Part shown: piece after piece, positions 4,704 to 6,532 of the stretch | How the letters are laid out: every line of letters begins with the position of its first letter | Numbering within the stretch: the stretch's first letter is position 1 | Program-made: the position numbers and the translations under genes | The notes under the pieces: model-generated | Database searches by the model: none | What the model was told of the DNA's origin: nothing | The model's input: the letters and a program-made list of their open reading frames with translations, nothing else | Assembly: GCA_029933755.1 (NCBI GenBank) | Contig: JAOZNO010000224.1 | Span: 1-6,532 of the forward strand | Direction of reading: 5' to 3' | Source of the DNA: Bacteroidales bacterium | Lineage (GTDB): Bacteria; Bacteroidota; Bacteroidia; Bacteroidales; NBLH01 | DNA: 6,532 nt

Positions 4704-6532
4704 ATGTCTATTGAGTGGATTTTAATCGTACTATTAGGTGTGATTTTGCCTATAGTGGCCTTGTTGTTTCTGTATAACAAAGCGGCAGGTGTTTGGCGTT
4801 ATGTAAGAGCATCACGACTAGGAATAAGTTTGCTTGAATTTTTGTATCATTATGCAGAAATGAGCATTCGGAAAATTCCGGCATCGCTTATTTATCATTT
4901 AATGGTAAGTGCGAAAAAAGGTGGTGCAGTTATTTCCCTGAACGTTCAAAAGGAATTCTATAAGCTGATAGACAGAACAGTATCATTATCTATTGACCAA
5001 TTCAACAAAAGTTATCGTGAAGGCGAATTAAAGCTAAAAAGGATAGGAGGATTCTATATTCTTAGTGGTTATATGGAAGACTTAATTATGAAAATAATAA
5101 GTTCTGTTGAAGCTGATAAAAGCCTTATTGTATTAGGAGAAATGGGTAATGCCGCAGAAAAATCAAAACAAAAATACCTTGAAACACATTTAAAAGCTTA
5201 TCGAACAAGTATTGCAAAAGTTCTTGCAGAATCGTCACCGATTAAAGACGAAGACGAAAAAACGAATGATGATAAAGTTCTACAGCAAAGAGATGAGTTA
5301 GTAGAAAGAATTTTTAATTTTTATGCCGTAGACTTATTGACCGAATTAAGGTCGAATAGGATATTTATGTCAAAAGGAGACAATATTGACTTATTTAAAC
5401 TTGAACTTTTTGAAAAATCATCCAATGCATTAATTAAAGCCCAGCAAGCAGGTTTAAACATACGATTTATGGACCTTGAAGTCTATTTTGGAATGAATGG
5501 CGACATTGAAAAAACGGTCGATATTCTTCTTAAAGCACGGCATCTGGGTTTTGAAATTGAGCTTGAGGATCTTGAAAAATTCATTGTGGCTGGTGGTGAT
5601 ATCCAGACGACACTTACGCATTTAATAGATGCTAAGAATGCAGGTTTAAAACTAGAATTAAAAGAACTGGAGAAATACCTACTTCTGGGTGGAAATATTA
5701 GTGAAGTTGTAAAGGCCTTAATTAGAGCTCACCAGGAAGGAATTACAGAAATAACCATTAAGGATTTAAGTGAATATTTGTCACAAGGTGGAAATGTAAA
5801 TGACATAGTAAATGCGATTATAAAACTAAGGCAAGAAAACATTGACATTCCACTTGTTGAATTAAATAGTTTTAGAGCTGCCGGAGGTGACATTAACCAG
5901 CTTACTATAGGACTACTGAAAGCAAAACAATCTGGTGTTGTAATTAATATGGTTAAGCTAAGGTCGTTTTTAGCTCAGGGTGGTGATATCAATAAACTAA
6001 TTACTGTTTTAATTAAAACCAGGAGTGCTGACATTGATTTAACCATTGAGGATTACGAGCGACTTTCAAGAATTGGTGCTGATATAATGAAAGTTTTTGT
6101 GACTTTTAAAATTGCAAAACGTGCAAAAATTGCTATAGAAAAAGGAAAACTTATTGAACTACAGGTTGCCGGAGGTGATATGTTTGCCTACATAAAGACA
6201 CTCTCTATTGCAAAAAGGCTTAAGTTGGAAATTAATCCGGAAGAACTGGAAGCTGATGTACTGGATAATCGTAATGTTTTAAAAGTAACCTTTGCAGTGA
6301 TTTATGCACAAAAAGAAGGCGTTGAACTTGATTATAAAAAAGCAATAAGGCTTGATAGAGAAGGACATGATGTAGCTGAAGTAGTAAAATGGGCTGTAAA
6401 CCCTCAAGTAATCAACATTGAGACTAAGGCTATACTTTCAAAAGATGGCATAAGTATGAAACTTTTCCCCAACATCACTGTTAGAGGAAAAGCTCCTAGG
6501 TATTTACGAGGCTCTCGTGATGATGTACTTTC
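4704..6532 (+). CDS. Expanded FloA-like flotillin with long helical repeat array (partial, runs off the window)
   Basis: The frame is open from the ATG at 4704 to the window end (609 codons, no stop), so the C-terminus is missing. Residues 5-24 form a membrane segment. 'GISLL' at 40-44 and 'RKIPASLI' at 56-63 align with the matching region of FloA, and one 32-residue-type unit follows (57-89). A region of about 140 residues (90-232) has no counterpart in FloA and includes a very acidic linker at 181-190. Ten tandem units then fill 233-553, all 32 residues long except one of 33; most of them begin GGD or GGN. From residue 554 the text returns to FloA style: 'GHDVAEVVKWAVNP', 'KDGI' at 580-583 and 'ITVRG' at 591-595, the entry to an SPFH domain. 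It is best read as a flotillin-family scaffold protein at the inner membrane, working with the adjacent FloA and NfeD. Membership rests on both ends matching FloA; function is inferred. The start has no Shine-Dalgarno sequence and lies two bases after a TAAATTAG box (4694-4701). Confidence 0.88.
   Translation, partial: MSIEWILIVLLGVILPIVALLFLYNKAAGVWRYVRASRLGISLLEFLYHYAEMSIRKIPASLIYHLMVSAKKGGAVISLNVQKEFYKLIDRTVSLSIDQFNKSYREGELKLKRIGGFYILSGYMEDLIMKIISSVEADKSLIVLGEMGNAAEKSKQKYLETHLKAYRTSIAKVLAESSPIKDEDEKTNDDKVLQQRDELVERIFNFYAVDLLTELRSNRIFMSKGDNIDLFKLELFEKSSNALIKAQQAGLNIRFMDLEVYFGMNGDIEKTVDILLKARHLGFEIELEDLEKFIVAGGDIQTTLTHLIDAKNAGLKLELKELEKYLLLGGNISEVVKALIRAHQEGITEITIKDLSEYLSQGGNVNDIVNAIIKLRQENIDIPLVELNSFRAAGGDINQLTIGLLKAKQSGVVINMVKLRSFLAQGGDINKLITVLIKTRSADIDLTIEDYERLSRIGADIMKVFVTFKIAKRAKIAIEKGKLIELQVAGGDMFAYIKTLSIAKRLKLEINPEELEADVLDNRNVLKVTFAVIYAQKEGVELDYKKAIRLDREGHDVAEVVKWAVNPQVINIETKAILSKDGISMKLFPNITVRGKAPRYLRGSRDDVL
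5400..6362 (+). repeat. Ten-unit protein repeat array, 32 residues (96 bases) per unit
   Basis: Units begin at residues 233, 265, 297, 329, 362, 394, 426, 458, 490 and 522; the unit at 329 has one extra residue. The shared pattern is G-G-D/N-I/V at positions 1-4, hydrophobic at 8, L-I at 11-12, A at 14, K/R at 15, alternating hydrophobics at 19 and 21, and L plus aromatic/aliphatic residues at about 26-31. This fits a long helix, a short extended turn and a second helix. The first unit lacks the GG start, the unit at 458 has GAD and the unit at 522 has NRN. The units are diverged in DNA, so the expansion is old. The neighbouring FloA carries the same unit twice (residues 52-83 and 84-115). 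Confidence 0.85.

Noticed and set aside
5400..6362. Regular 96-base spacing considered as a CRISPR or DNA-level tandem repeat
   Set aside because: The DNA units are diverged and the frame stays open throughout; conservation is at the protein level (GGD/GGN hairpin units), so it is a protein repeat.
4704..6532. Possibility that the expanded gene is a pseudogene or frameshifted fusion
   Set aside because: The frame is uninterrupted from the ATG to the window edge, repeat phase is kept, and the SPFH entry is in frame.

Overview
The window is AT-rich. Its genes suggest a member of the Bacteroidota: a ClpS of the type with a 'FDFV.ESL..VCGH' core, a large secreted protein with SPOR-like repeats, an NfeD-FloA pair, A-rich start contexts without clear Shine-Dalgarno sequences, and TAnnTTTG-like boxes just before some starts. 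This assignment is an inference from gene style; no rRNA or other marker is present. All recognised genes read on the + strand.

Layout: (1) positions 1-112 are an AT-rich leader. (2) 113-2551 encodes an exported 812-residue protein with a lysine-rich helical N-terminal half that carries an internal duplication, followed by three SPOR-like domains. (3) Six bases later, 2558-2836 encodes the N-degron adaptor ClpS. (4) 2837-3098 is a non-coding gap. (5) 3099-3566 encodes a short NfeD. (6) Four bases later, 3571-4548 encodes the flotillin-like protein FloA. (7) 4549-4703 holds two strong inverted repeats. (8) 4704 to the window end is one open frame of 609 codons with no stop. It encodes an enlarged FloA relative.

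The main discovery candidate is the last gene. Its ends match FloA: a membrane anchor with a 'GISLL...RK(I/V)P' segment at the start, and the 'VNP..IN.......KDGI' entry into the SPFH domain at the end. Between them lies an array of about ten 32-residue helical-hairpin units, mostly beginning GGD or GGN. The FloA next door has the same unit with the same 32-residue period, but only twice. The window therefore shows a minimal flotillin beside an expanded one, with NfeD, the usual membrane partner of SPFH proteins, upstream. A reasonable inference is that the three proteins act together in a membrane-associated scaffold and that the array adds a long solenoid arm or wall to it. The C-terminal part of the expanded protein lies outside the window.

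The SPOR-clpS pair looks like a separate transcription unit (envelope protein plus proteolysis adaptor) with no obvious functional link to the flotillin cluster.
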